Source of the DNA: Acetobacteraceae bacterium
Lineage (GTDB): Bacteria > Pseudomonadota > Alphaproteobacteria > Acetobacterales > Acetobacteraceae
NCBI GenBank assembly: GCA_947475245.1
Contig: CANJLW010000022.1
Coordinates: 1-64,000 of the forward strand
Direction of reading: 5' to 3'
DNA: 64,000 nt
In this document: piece by piece, positions 42,674 to 51,671 of the stretch
Layout of the letters: each line of letters begins with the position of its first letter
How positions within the stretch are numbered: the stretch's first letter is position 1
Position numbers and translations under genes: made by a program
The notes under the pieces: generated by a model
The model's input: only the letters and a program-made list of their open reading frames with translations
Databases searched by the model: none
What the model was told of the DNA's origin: nothing

Positions 42674-44950
42674 GTGACCGAGCCGCCGACACCGACGCAA
42701 GACACAGCGAACGCGGACCCGCTCGGCCAAACCCGGGACGTCGCGCGCACGCTCACGCCCGCTTTGGCGCGCCCATTCCCCGAACCGTCCGCCGTCGGCC
42801 CAAGGGCGATCCTGACCATCCTCCGCCGCCGCCTGATCCCGCTGCTGACCTGCGTAATCCTGATCCCGCTCTGCGCCGCGCTCGCGATCCATCGGATCAC
42901 CCCGGCATATACCGCCACCGGCATGCTGATCTACGAACCCAGCGAGTATAAGGTCCGGGAGTTGCAAAGCATTCTGCGGACCGACCCGACCACGGAAGCG
43001 GTCATGGCAAGCCAGGCGGAAATCCTGCGCAGCCTTCATATCGCGCAAAAAGTCGCCGAACGCGGCAATCTCTTCGCCAACCCGGAATTCAACCGCGCGC
43101 TCCGCCCACCCGGCGGCATCCGGCCGCATCTCGACGCGGCGCTCCGCTTCCTCGGCCTGCGCGAACCGGAAACCGTCGCGCCGCCGATCTACGGCCCCCG
43201 CCTCGCCCCAGATCGCGACGCCACCCTGCTCGCCGTGCAGGCCGCGCTCAAGGCCACGGCCGTGCGGTTTTCCCGCGTGATAGAGGTCTCCTTTACCGCC
43301 GAAGACCCCCATATCGCCGCCGCCGCCGTCAACAACGCGATGGACGCCTACGTCAAGGACCAGTTCGCCGCCAAACACCGCGCCGTGGCGCGCGCGACCG
43401 AGTGGCTGGAAAAGCGCGCCTTCGAACTCCGCCGCGACCTGCGCGCCGCCGAACGCCAGATCGCGCAGTACCGCGCCGAACAGCACCTCAGCCAGGGCAT
43501 GCATGCCGGTCTCGACGCCGAACAGATCAGCCATCTGAACGAGGACCTGGTCCGCGCGCGCGGTGAACTGGCCGGCGCCGAAAGCCGCCTCGACGCCGCG
43601 CGGGGGCGCGCCGGTGCCGCCGCGCAGGCCGCCATCGCGTCATCGGTCGTGCAACTGCGCGTGCAGCAGGAACAGCTTCAGGCCCAGGCCCAGGCGCAGC
43701 AGGGTCGGCTCGGGCCGAACCACCCGGAAGCCGAGGGGCTGCGCCGCCAGGTCGCCGAAACCCAACGCGCCGTCGCCGCCGAAATCGCCCGCGTCATCGC
43801 CGCCACAGAATCCGACCGCCGCTCGGCCTTTGAACGCGTCGCCACGCTGGAACGCAATCTCCGCATCGCGCAGGAGGAAGCCGAACGCAACGCCAAGGCG
43901 CAATTGCCGCTGAACGCCCAAACCCGCGACGCGGACGCGCTGCGCGCCCAGTTGCAGGCCGTGCTGGAACGCATCCAGCAAACCGCCCAACAGGCCGTGA
44001 TTGAAACCGCGGAGGGACGGGAAATCTCTCAGGCGCTGCCGCCCGAACATCCCAGCGCGCCGAAATCGACCCGCCTGCTCGCCGCCGCCCTGGCCGCCGG
44101 ACTCGGGTTGGGGCTGATGCTGGTCTATGCGCTGGAGAAAGCCGACACCACGCTGCAAAGCGGCGAAGCCGTTCGTGCCGCCACCGGCCTGCCCTGCTTC
44201 GCCCTGCTGCCGGAAATCGGCAAACGCGCTTTGGGTCACGGCAAAATCGAGGACTACGTCGCCCGCCGTCCGCTCACCGCCTTCGCCGAACAAATCCGCG
44301 CCCTGCGCGCCGGGCTCTGGTTCGGCGCCAACCGCCCCCGCGTCATCGCCGTCACCGCCGCTCGTCCGGCCGAAGGCAAAACGATCCTGACCATTTCCCT
44401 GGGACGTTCGGCCCGCCTCGCCGGAGAGCGCGTCATGCTCGTCGAATGCGACCTGCGCCAACCGTCCTTCGTTCGGCGCTTCAACGGCGGCGACGGCGTC
44501 GGCCTGGCCGACGTGCTGAAGGGCGAAGCGACGCTGGAGGAGGTAATCCGCGAGGACCCGATCGCCGGCCTGCACTACATCCATGCCGGCAAGCCCCGCG
44601 CCGGCAGGCAGAACAGCGATATCCTCGGCCTGTTCCTGTCCGCGGCGATGGCCGAATTGCTGATCCGCCTGCGCCGGGACTACGACCTGATCGTGCTCGA
44701 CGCCCCGCCGGCCCAGGCGATGACCGAGGCCCGCGCCATCGCCGCCGTCGCGGATGCCACGCTTCTGGCCGTGCGCTGGCGCTCCACCCCCGTCGAAATC
44801 CTGCGCCACGCCCGCACCTTGCTCGACGAGGCGCACGCCGTCGTGGTGGGGACCGTGCTGACCAGGGTTGACCCGCGCGCGCATGTGCGCTCCGGCTACG
44901 CCGACGCGGAGGTATATCACCGCCGCTACCGGCCGTATTACCGAGGATAG
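42674..44950 (+). CDS. Chain-length determinant / tyrosine autokinase (Wzz-BY-kinase fusion)
   Basis: A 758-residue inner-membrane protein controlling polysaccharide polymerisation and export. An N-terminal Wzz region has a helix near 55-75 (LIPLLTCVILIPLCAALAIH). A long periplasmic coiled coil (about 230-440) and a second helix (LLAAALAAGLGLGLMLVYAL) follow. The cytoplasmic BY-kinase has Walker A TAARPAEGKTILT, Walker A' VMLVECDLRQPS and Walker B LIVLDAPPA. The C-terminus carries a tyrosine cluster (GYADAEVYHRRYRPYYRG), the usual autophosphorylation tail. GTG 42674 is preferred to TTG 42662. It is the first gene of a rightward EPS operon with galE, a membrane protein gene and a flippase. Confidence 0.92.
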   Translation: MTEPPTPTQDTANADPLGQTRDVARTLTPALARPFPEPSAVGPRAILTILRRRLIPLLTCVILIPLCAALAIHRITPAYTATGMLIYEPSEYKVRELQSILRTDPTTEAVMASQAEILRSLHIAQKVAERGNLFANPEFNRALRPPGGIRPHLDAALRFLGLREPETVAPPIYGPRLAPDRDATLLAVQAALKATAVRFSRVIEVSFTAEDPHIAAAAVNNAMDAYVKDQFAAKHRAVARATEWLEKRAFELRRDLRAAERQIAQYRAEQHLSQGMHAGLDAEQISHLNEDLVRARGELAGAESRLDAARGRAGAAAQAAIASSVVQLRVQQEQLQAQAQAQQGRLGPNHPEAEGLRRQVAETQRAVAAEIARVIAATESDRRSAFERVATLERNLRIAQEEAERNAKAQLPLNAQTRDADALRAQLQAVLERIQQTAQQAVIETAEGREISQALPPEHPSAPKSTRLLAAALAAGLGLGLMLVYALEKADTTLQSGEAVRAATGLPCFALLPEIGKRALGHGKIEDYVARRPLTAFAEQIRALRAGLWFGANRPRVIAVTAARPAEGKTILTISLGRSARLAGERVMLVECDLRQPSFVRRFNGGDGVGLADVLKGEATLEEVIREDPIAGLHYIHAGKPRAGRQNSDILGLFLSAAMAELLIRLRRDYDLIVLDAPPAQAMTEARAIAAVADATLLAVRWRSTPVEILRHARTLLDEAHAVVVGTVLTRVDPRAHVRSGYADAEVYHRRYRPYYRG

Positions 44951-44956
44951 CGCAGC

Positions 44957-45943
44957 ATGACGGGACGATTTCTGGTGACCGGCGGGGCCGGTTATGTCGG
45001 CAGCCATATGGTGGCCGCGCTGTGTGACCGAGGCGCTTCGGTCACCGTGCTGGACAATCTGCGCACCGGCCATCGCGCCGCCGTGCCCGACGCCGCGCGC
45101 TTTGTGCGGGCCGATCTGGCCGATGCCGCCGCGGTCGATGCCGTGCTGTCGGACGGTCCCTGGGACGCGGTGTTTCACTTCGCCGCCATGACCCAGGTCG
45201 GCGAGAGCATGCAGATGCCGATGCGCTATCTGATCGCCAACGCTTCCACCGGCATGGCGCTGATCGATGCCTGCGTGCGGCACGACGTGCGCCGCTTCAT
45301 CCTGTCGTCCACCGCCGCGCTGTTCAACGCCACCGACGACGCCCCGATCGCGGAAACCGCGACCATCGACCCGCAATCGCCCTATGGCGACAGCAAATGG
45401 ATGATCGAGCGTGCCCTGCTCTGGGCGAGCCGCATCCACGGCCTGCGCGCCGCCTGCCTGCGCTATTTCAACGCCGCCGGCGCCGATCCGGCGGGACGGC
45501 TGGGGGAAGACCACCGCCCGGAATCCCATCTGATCCCGCTGGTCATCGATGCCGCCCTGGGCCGCCGCCCCGCGCTGAAGGTCTTCGGCGACGACTACCC
45601 GACCCCGGACGGCACCTGCGTGCGCGATTATGTCCACGTCGCCGACCTCGCCGCCGCCCATCTGCTGGCCCTGGAGAAACTCGACGACGGCGACGTCACC
45701 TGGAACCTGGGCAACGGGGAAGGTCATTCCGTGCTGGCGGTGATCCAGTCGGTGGAGCGCGTCTCCGGCCTGCGAGTCCCCTATGCAATGGCGCCTCGGC
45801 GCGCGGGCGATCCCGCGGTGCTGGTCGCATCCTCGGCCCGCGCGCGCGCCGCCGGGTGGCAGCCGAAGCACGACGCGCTCGACGACATCGTGCGCAGTGC
45901 CTTTACCTGGCGCGCCGAACATCCGGATGGGTATGGCGACTGA
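44957..45943 (+). CDS. galE: UDP-glucose 4-epimerase
   Basis: An extended short-chain dehydrogenase of 328 aa interconverting UDP-glucose and UDP-galactose. The NAD-binding motif is FLVTGGAGYVGSHMVAAL, followed by DNLRTGHR, HFAAMTQVGESM, and SSTAALFNAT in place of the usual SSSATVYG. The catalytic YxxxK is in SPYGDSKWMIER, and the substrate region is LRYFNAAGADPAGRLGEDH. Only 6 bp separate it from the kinase gene, and it overlaps the next gene by 11-17 bp. It supplies UDP-galactose for the exopolysaccharide. Confidence 0.93.
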   Translation: MTGRFLVTGGAGYVGSHMVAALCDRGASVTVLDNLRTGHRAAVPDAARFVRADLADAAAVDAVLSDGPWDAVFHFAAMTQVGESMQMPMRYLIANASTGMALIDACVRHDVRRFILSSTAALFNATDDAPIAETATIDPQSPYGDSKWMIERALLWASRIHGLRAACLRYFNAAGADPAGRLGEDHRPESHLIPLVIDAALGRRPALKVFGDDYPTPDGTCVRDYVHVADLAAAHLLALEKLDDGDVTWNLGNGEGHSVLAVIQSVERVSGLRVPYAMAPRRAGDPAVLVASSARARAAGWQPKHDALDDIVRSAFTWRAEHPDGYGD

Positions 45944-47210
45944 CGCCTACACCCGCCTGTCCATCCCGCTGGCCGCCGCAGTACTGCTGTGGCCGGCGGT
46001 CTGGAACGGCTATCCCATCGTTTTCGCCGATACCGGCACCTATCTCTCGCAGGCCATACATCTGTACCTCGGCTGGGACCGGCCGGTCTTCTACAGCCTG
46101 GCGCTGTTCGTCCTGCACTGGAAGATCGCGCTTTGGCCCGCGATCGTCGCGCAAGCCCTGCTGGCGGCCTGGGTCCTGGCGCTGACCCTGCGCGCGCTAA
46201 GCCTGGACCGCCGCCTGTTGCCCCCGCTGGCACTGGGGCTGAGCCTGCTGTCATGGCTGCCCTGGCTGGTCTGCGAAATCATGCCCGACAGCTTCACCCC
46301 GCTGCTGGCGCTGACATTGTGCCTGCTGGCGCTGAACCATGGCGGCGTGCCGCTTATCCTGCTCACGGCATTCATGATTTCCTCGCAACAATCCAGCCTG
46401 CCCATTGCCCTGACGCTGATCGTCGCGTTGCTGATCCACCGCCGAACCGCGTGGCGACGGCTTTTGCTGCCCCCGATCCTGGCCGCCGCCGCCTTGCTCG
46501 CCGTCAATCTGATCGGTCACGGGCGCGCTTCTCTGTCACCCTACGGGAACGTATTTCTGCTGGCGCGGGTGATTTACGACGGCCCCGGCATGACCGTGCT
46601 GCGCCGCGACTGCCCGCAAGCCGGTTGGCGGTTGTGCCCGTTCCTGGACCGCTTCCCCCCGACGTCCGACGAGTTCCTGTGGCGCGCCGACAGCCCGATC
46701 CTGCTCGCCGGCGGGCACAAGGCGGTTTCCGCCGATGCCGGCGCGATCCTTTCCGCCGCCCTGACCGCCTATCCCTGGACACAGGCCCGCGCCGTGATCG
46801 CCAACGCCTGGGAACAACTCGGCCGCTTCCGCGGCGGCGACGGGTTGGAAGCCTGGCCCAACGAGGTCTCCCCCTGGATCGCGCGCGACTTCCCCAGGCG
46901 GGAGGCCGCCGCCTATGCCGCCGCGCGTCAGCAGTCCGGCACCCTGACCCTGCCGACGCCCTTGGCCGATCTGCATGACGCCGTCTCGATCCTTGGGATC
47001 GTTATCTGCCTGCTGCTGTTGCCGCGATCCCTGCGGCGGCGCGATGCACTGGCGCCTTTCCTTTTCGTTTCTTTGATAATTCTTCCCGTCAGCGCCGTCG
47101 TCACCGGCGGGCTGTCCACCCCGCACGACCGTTACCAAAGCCGAATCATGTGGCTGCCGCCCTGCATCGCCGTGCTCGGCCTGGTCATGCCTCGCCCGCC
47201 CCGCCGATGA
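45933..47210 (+). CDS. Polytopic membrane protein of the EPS operon
   Basis: A 425-residue integral membrane protein with about ten hydrophobic segments, for example RLSIPLAAAVLLWPAVWNGY, LWPAIVAQALLAAWVLALTL and AVSILGIVICLLLLPRSLRR. A large soluble loop (about 210-330) contains DCPQAGWRLCPFLDRFPPTS. Position between galE and a flippase suggests a Wzy-like polymerase or a GT-C-like glycosyltransferase, but no diagnostic motif was recognised. ATG 45933 (or 45927 in the same frame) overlaps the galE end; the longer frame from 45783 lies inside galE. The stop overlaps the flippase start as ATGA. Confidence 0.75.
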   Translation: MATDAYTRLSIPLAAAVLLWPAVWNGYPIVFADTGTYLSQAIHLYLGWDRPVFYSLALFVLHWKIALWPAIVAQALLAAWVLALTLRALSLDRRLLPPLALGLSLLSWLPWLVCEIMPDSFTPLLALTLCLLALNHGGVPLILLTAFMISSQQSSLPIALTLIVALLIHRRTAWRRLLLPPILAAAALLAVNLIGHGRASLSPYGNVFLLARVIYDGPGMTVLRRDCPQAGWRLCPFLDRFPPTSDEFLWRADSPILLAGGHKAVSADAGAILSAALTAYPWTQARAVIANAWEQLGRFRGGDGLEAWPNEVSPWIARDFPRREAAAYAAARQQSGTLTLPTPLADLHDAVSILGIVICLLLLPRSLRRRDALAPFLFVSLIILPVSAVVTGGLSTPHDRYQSRIMWLPPCIAVLGLVMPRPPRR

Positions 47211-48442
47211 ACCGCGCCGTCGCCTGGTCGGCGATCGAGGCCGTTGCCGCCGCGCTGTTTTCCGCCGTCGCCGCCTTCGCCATCGCGCGCATCGCGGGCC
47301 CGGCGGAGCTGGGCATCGGTTCCGCCGCCGTATCGGTGCACGTACTGCTCTGGGTCGCCGTAAACGGGTTGTTCGCCGACGCGCTGGCGCAGGCCGAGCG
47401 GGTGGGTGAGACGGTGGCGGGGGGGGCTTGGCGGGCGTCTGTTGCTTTGGGATGTCTGGCGGCCCTGGTGCAGGCGGGATCGGGTTGGGCATTGTCCGCC
47501 GCGTTCGACGATCCGCGCCTGATCGCCATGAGCCTGCTGCTCGCGCTGCCGCTGCCCCTCGTCGGCGCGGGAGGTGCGCGCCAGGGCATGCTGACCCGCG
47601 CCCGAGCCTATCGCCGCCTCGCGCTGCGCACCCTGTTCGGCCAGGGCACAGGCGCGGTCTGCGGCATTGCCCTGGCCTGGGCCGGTTACGGCGCCTGGGC
47701 GCTGGTCGCGCAACAAACCATCGCCTCCGCCCTCGGCGCCTGCATATTGTTGATCGGCTGGCGTCCGGAACCGTCGGGATCGTGGGGCGGGGTTGCCGCC
47801 CTGTTGCGCGTCGGCCTGCCGCTGACCGCCAGCACGCTGACCCAGATCGGGCGCTATCGGCTGTTCGTGCTGCTGATCGGTGCCTCCGCCGGGCCGGAGG
47901 CCCTGGGCCAGGTCCACATCGCCTTTCGCCTGGTCGATACGGTCAAAGAAACAGTCTTCACCGCGCTGTGGCGACTGATGCTGCCGGCGCTGGCCGAACA
48001 CAGCCGCGATCCCGTCGCCATGCTCGCCCGCGTCGATCTGTTCCTGCGCCGCTCCGCCGCCGCGACCATGCCGCTGTGCGCCGCGTTGGCGATGGCGCTG
48101 CCGTCGGTGGTGGCGGCGCTGTTCGGCCCGGTCTGGCAACCCGCCGGCATCGCCGCCCTGCCGCTGGTCGGACTGATGGCGCTGCTGGCATTGATGTTCC
48201 CGTCCGGCGTCGCCCTGGTCGCGGCCGGACAGGCGCATTTCACGCTGTATGCCAATCTGGCGGGCCTGACGGCGACGGTGCTGTTCGCGCTGATCGCGCG
48301 CCCGACGGACGCCTGGGGCGCGGTGATGGTTTGGTGTTCCGCGCAGGTGTTCGTGACGCCCTATGCGCTGTGGACGAACGGCAGAGCACTCCGCGTCGGG
48401 CCGTTGCGACCGCTGACCGGGGCGTTGCTGCGCAAAATATAG
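47207..48442 (+). CDS. Oligosaccharide flippase (Wzx family)
   Basis: A 411-residue MATE/MOP-superfamily membrane protein with about twelve hydrophobic helices. It starts with a Wzx-like segment (AAALFSAVAAFAIARIAGPA) and continues ELGIGSAAVSVHVLLWVAVN. It should flip lipid-linked repeat units to the periplasm for polymerisation. The ATG overlaps the preceding stop as ATGA. It is the last gene of the EPS operon. Its stop (48442) lies beside the tracrRNA terminator hairpin, so this transcript and the tracrRNA converge. Confidence 0.88.
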   Translation: MNRAVAWSAIEAVAAALFSAVAAFAIARIAGPAELGIGSAAVSVHVLLWVAVNGLFADALAQAERVGETVAGGAWRASVALGCLAALVQAGSGWALSAAFDDPRLIAMSLLLALPLPLVGAGGARQGMLTRARAYRRLALRTLFGQGTGAVCGIALAWAGYGAWALVAQQTIASALGACILLIGWRPEPSGSWGGVAALLRVGLPLTASTLTQIGRYRLFVLLIGASAGPEALGQVHIAFRLVDTVKETVFTALWRLMLPALAEHSRDPVAMLARVDLFLRRSAAATMPLCAALAMALPSVVAALFGPVWQPAGIAALPLVGLMALLALMFPSGVALVAAGQAHFTLYANLAGLTATVLFALIARPTDAWGAVMVWCSAQVFVTPYALWTNGRALRVGPLRPLTGALLRKI

Positions 48443-48537
48443 AATCCCGCTCGGCTTGTTGCCAAGCCGAGCGGTAATCCATCAAGTGGTTCGAAAACCA
48501 CCTTGCCGTGGCTTTCCGACCGATTTCCCTATGGCCA
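48434..48537 (-). ncRNA. tracrRNA, antisense to the cas9 upstream region
   Basis: Read on the minus strand. The anti-repeat is complementary to the CRISPR repeat over 48509-48537 region: 26 of 29 positions match between 48505 and 48533, with one of the three differences a G-U wobble and two mismatches giving a small bulge. Directly after it comes AAGG and a hairpin (GTGGTT/AACCAC, UUCG-like loop, 48484-48504). The 3' end is an 11-bp perfect hairpin at 48447-48474 followed by GATTCTATATTTT. The layout matches the Neisseria II-C tracrRNA, which also has AAGG after the anti-repeat. A TTGACA (minus strand, 48560-48565) is a possible -35. Length about 95-105 nt. The 5' end is estimated. Confidence 0.85.
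48447..48474 (-). terminator. Rho-independent-type terminator of the tracrRNA
   Basis: CCGCTCGGCTT and AAGCCGAGCGG pair over 11 bp with a 6-nt loop. On the minus strand the stem is followed by a U-rich tail (GATTCTATATTTT). It starts 5 bp after the flippase stop, so it may also stop that convergent plus-strand transcript, although no T-run is present on that side. Confidence 0.75.
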
Positions 48538-48593
48538 TTTCCACATAACAATGGCCTCCTGTCAACATAAAAACGGACACAGGAAATTCGATC

Positions 48594-51500
48594 ATGCGCA
48601 TCTTCGGCATCGACGGCGGAATCGCCTCCATCGGCTGGGCAGTCATCGAAACCGACGACGAAACGCTGTCCATCGTCGCCGCGGGCACCCGCATGTTCGA
48701 CGCGCCGGAAACCGCGAAGGAACGGACGCCCACCGCCGCGGTCCGACGCCTCCACCGCGGGCAACGCCGGGTCATCCGCAGACGCCGTCAGCGCATGGCC
48801 AAACTTCGCCACCTGTTCGTCGAAACCGGCCTGATCGCCGATGCCGAGCGAGATGCCCTGGCACCGAAAAAGGGCGAAGCCCGCATCGACCCGTGGACAC
48901 TTCGCGCCGCCGCCCTCCAACGCCCCCTCACCGGCCCCGAACTCGCCCAGGTACTCGGCCATATCGCCCGCCATCGGGGCTTTCGTTCCAACGCCAAGCG
49001 CGACAACGCCGCACCCGCCAACAGCGAAACCTCTAAAATGAAGCTCGGCATTGCCACCACAACCGAGCGCCTCGCCCAGTATCGCACCGTCGGCGAACTC
49101 TTCGCCACGCACCCCGACTACAAAGACCGCAAACACAATCGCGGCCTCAATTTCGACCGCTCCATCCTGCGCTCCGATCACGAGCACGAAATCCGCGCAC
49201 TGTTCGCCGAACAGCGCCGACTCGGCAACCCGCTGGCGACCGAGGCGCTGGAAACCACGTTCGCCGACATCGCCTTTTCCCAACTGCCCCTGCAGGACAG
49301 CGAGCACCTCCTCGCCGCCTGCCCGTTCGAACCCGACCGGAAACGCACCGCCCGCCGCGGCTACGCCTTCGAGATGTTTCGCCTGCTGTCCCGACTTGCC
49401 GCAATCCGCCTGACCGAGCGCGGCAAGGATTGGCCCCTGACCCCGGAGCAGATCGCCAAGGTCGCCGACAATTTCGGCGCACAGAAAAAGCTGACCTGGA
49501 AGTGGCTGCGCGCGACGCTCGACATCCCCGCAACCGTCCGCTTCGCCGGCATCGCGCCAAAAGACGAAATCCACGACTTCGTCGCCCGCACGGGAGCCGC
49601 CGCCGAAGGAACCGCCACGCTGCGCAAAACCCTCGGCGACGCGGCTTGGCACCGCCTGATGCAAGCCCCGGAACGGCGTGATCGCATCGCCGAAGTGTTA
49701 ACCTTCCGCGAGGACCCGGCCTCCGTCCGGCGCGGGCTGGAAGAAGCCGGCGTGATTGGCGATATCCTCGACGCGCTGATGCACGGCGTCGAAACCGGCG
49801 CATTTTCTCAGTTCACCCGGGCCGGCCACATCTCCGCCAAGGCCGCCCGCAACCTGTTGCCCGGCCTGCAACGCGGGTTGGTCTATTCCGCCGCCTGCGA
49901 GGACATCGGCTATAACCACGCCGAACAGGCCGAATTCAAGCTGGACGATGTGCGCAACCCGATCGCCCGCAAGGCCGCCGGAGAAATGGTCAAGCAGGTC
50001 CGCGCGATGGCCGCGAAGTTCGGCAAACCCGACTTCATTCACGTCGAGCTCGCCCGCGACATCGGCAAAAGCGCCGAAGAGCGCGACGAAATCAAACGCG
50101 GCATCGACAAGCGCAACGCCGTGCGCGACCGCCTGCGCCTGGAACTGGCCGGCATCCTGGGCCGCGACCCGCGCCTGGAAGACCTTGTCCGCTACGAACT
50201 CTGGAAAGAACAGAACGGCGAGTGCCTCTACACCGGTGAAAAAATCCTCCCCGCCTGGCTGTCTGCCGGCGACAACCGCGTGCAGGTCGATCACATCCTG
50301 CCGTGGAGCCGCTTTGGCGACGACAGTTTCGCCAACAAGACCCTGTGCATGGCAAGCGCCAACCAGCGCAAAAAAGGCCGCACCCCATTCGAGTGGTTTG
50401 AGGCCGAGCGACCCGAGGACTGGCCGATCTACGTCGCCCGGGTAGAAGCGTGCAAGGAGATGAAAGGCCGCAAGAAGGGCGGCTTTTATCTGCGCAAGAA
50501 CGCCGGGGAGGTGGAAGAAACCTTCCGCAACCGCAATCTGGGCGACACCCGCTATGCCACGCGCCTGCTGCTGGGACTGCTGAAACGCGGCTATCCCGAA
50601 ACGGAGGTGCGTGCCCGCCCAGGCCCCCTGACCGCCAAGCTGCGTCGCGCCTGGGGCGTGGAGGACCTGAAAAAGGGCCCGGACGGCAAGCGCCTGGACG
50701 ACGACCGCCACCATGCGCTGGACGCCATCGTGGTGGCGGCGACCACGCAATCGATGCTGCAAAAACTAACCGTCGCGGCGCAGGAAGCCGAACGCAAGGG
50801 GCTGCCGAGGGGATTCGATTTCGACTTCGTGCAAGCCCCGGCGGCGGGATTCCGAGAGGTCGTGCGCGCGACGATCGAGGGTGTTTTCGTCTCCCGCCCC
50901 GAGCGCCGCCGAGCGCGGGGGGAGGCGCATGCCGCGACGATCAAGCAGGTGCGGGAGGTCGACGGCAAGGATGTGGTGTTTGAGCGCAAGGCGGTGGAGA
51001 AGTTGGAGCTGAAGGATTTGGACAAAATCCCCGTGCCCTCACCGTACGGGAAAATCGTCGATCCCGCGAAGCTGCGGGACGCGTTGGTCGAGACGCTGCG
51101 TGCCTGGATCGCAGCCGGGAAGCCGAAGGATAAGCCGCCGCTATCGCCGAAGGGGGATGTGATCCGGAAGGTGCGGTTGGAAACGACCGACAAAGTGGCG
51201 GTATCCGTACGCGGCGGCACGGCGGATCGCGGGGATATGGCGCGGGTGGACGTGTTCGCGAAGGCGAACAAGCGAGGGAAGCGAGAATTCTATCTGGTGC
51301 CGATCTACCCGCACCATGTCGCGGATCGGGTCGCCTGGCCCGTGCCGCCGGATAGGGCTGTACGTGCGTACAAGACCGAGGCGGAATGGACACTGATAGA
51401 TGCAACCTATGATTTTCTGTTCAGCCTAAACCAAAACAGCCTTGTGGAAGTTGTGACCCCGGATGGGGTATCGTTCCAGGGCTATTTCAGAGGGCTGGAT

Positions 51501-51671
51501 CGAACCACCGGCGCAATCGCACTGGCCGCGCCGATCAGTTCAAGAATATTGCGACGTGGAATCGGCGCCAAGACGCTGTTCAGAATGCAGAAGCTCTTTA
51601 TTGACCGCCTCGGAAAGATAACCCCTGTCCAAGGGGAGGTTCGCACATGGCATGGCGAGGCGTGCACATAA
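48594..51671 (+). CDS. cas9: Cas9 endonuclease, type II-C
   Basis: An RNA-guided DNA endonuclease of 1025 aa, the compact size of subtype II-C. RuvC-I is MRIFGIDGGIASIGWAVIE with D7. The arginine-rich bridge helix spans about 51-70 (RRLHRGQRRVIRRRRQRMAK). RuvC-II is FIHVELARDIG with E485. HNH is VQVDHILPWSRFGDD with catalytic H567 and N590 in ASANQRKKGRTPFEW. RuvC-III is DDRHHALDAIVVAA with H707 and D710. Residues after about 730 would hold the WED and PAM-interacting regions. All catalytic residues are intact, so it is predicted active. AGGAAA precedes the ATG. The gene overlaps cas1 by 25 bp. No csn2 or cas4 is present. Confidence 0.97.
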   Translation: MRIFGIDGGIASIGWAVIETDDETLSIVAAGTRMFDAPETAKERTPTAAVRRLHRGQRRVIRRRRQRMAKLRHLFVETGLIADAERDALAPKKGEARIDPWTLRAAALQRPLTGPELAQVLGHIARHRGFRSNAKRDNAAPANSETSKMKLGIATTTERLAQYRTVGELFATHPDYKDRKHNRGLNFDRSILRSDHEHEIRALFAEQRRLGNPLATEALETTFADIAFSQLPLQDSEHLLAACPFEPDRKRTARRGYAFEMFRLLSRLAAIRLTERGKDWPLTPEQIAKVADNFGAQKKLTWKWLRATLDIPATVRFAGIAPKDEIHDFVARTGAAAEGTATLRKTLGDAAWHRLMQAPERRDRIAEVLTFREDPASVRRGLEEAGVIGDILDALMHGVETGAFSQFTRAGHISAKAARNLLPGLQRGLVYSAACEDIGYNHAEQAEFKLDDVRNPIARKAAGEMVKQVRAMAAKFGKPDFIHVELARDIGKSAEERDEIKRGIDKRNAVRDRLRLELAGILGRDPRLEDLVRYELWKEQNGECLYTGEKILPAWLSAGDNRVQVDHILPWSRFGDDSFANKTLCMASANQRKKGRTPFEWFEAERPEDWPIYVARVEACKEMKGRKKGGFYLRKNAGEVEETFRNRNLGDTRYATRLLLGLLKRGYPETEVRARPGPLTAKLRRAWGVEDLKKGPDGKRLDDDRHHALDAIVVAATTQSMLQKLTVAAQEAERKGLPRGFDFDFVQAPAAGFREVVRATIEGVFVSRPERRRARGEAHAATIKQVREVDGKDVVFERKAVEKLELKDLDKIPVPSPYGKIVDPAKLRDALVETLRAWIAAGKPKDKPPLSPKGDVIRKVRLETTDKVAVSVRGGTADRGDMARVDVFAKANKRGKREFYLVPIYPHHVADRVAWPVPPDRAVRAYKTEAEWTLIDATYDFLFSLNQNSLVEVVTPDGVSFQGYFRGLDRTTGAIALAAPISSRILRRGIGAKTLFRMQKLFIDRLGKITPVQGEVRTWHGEACT

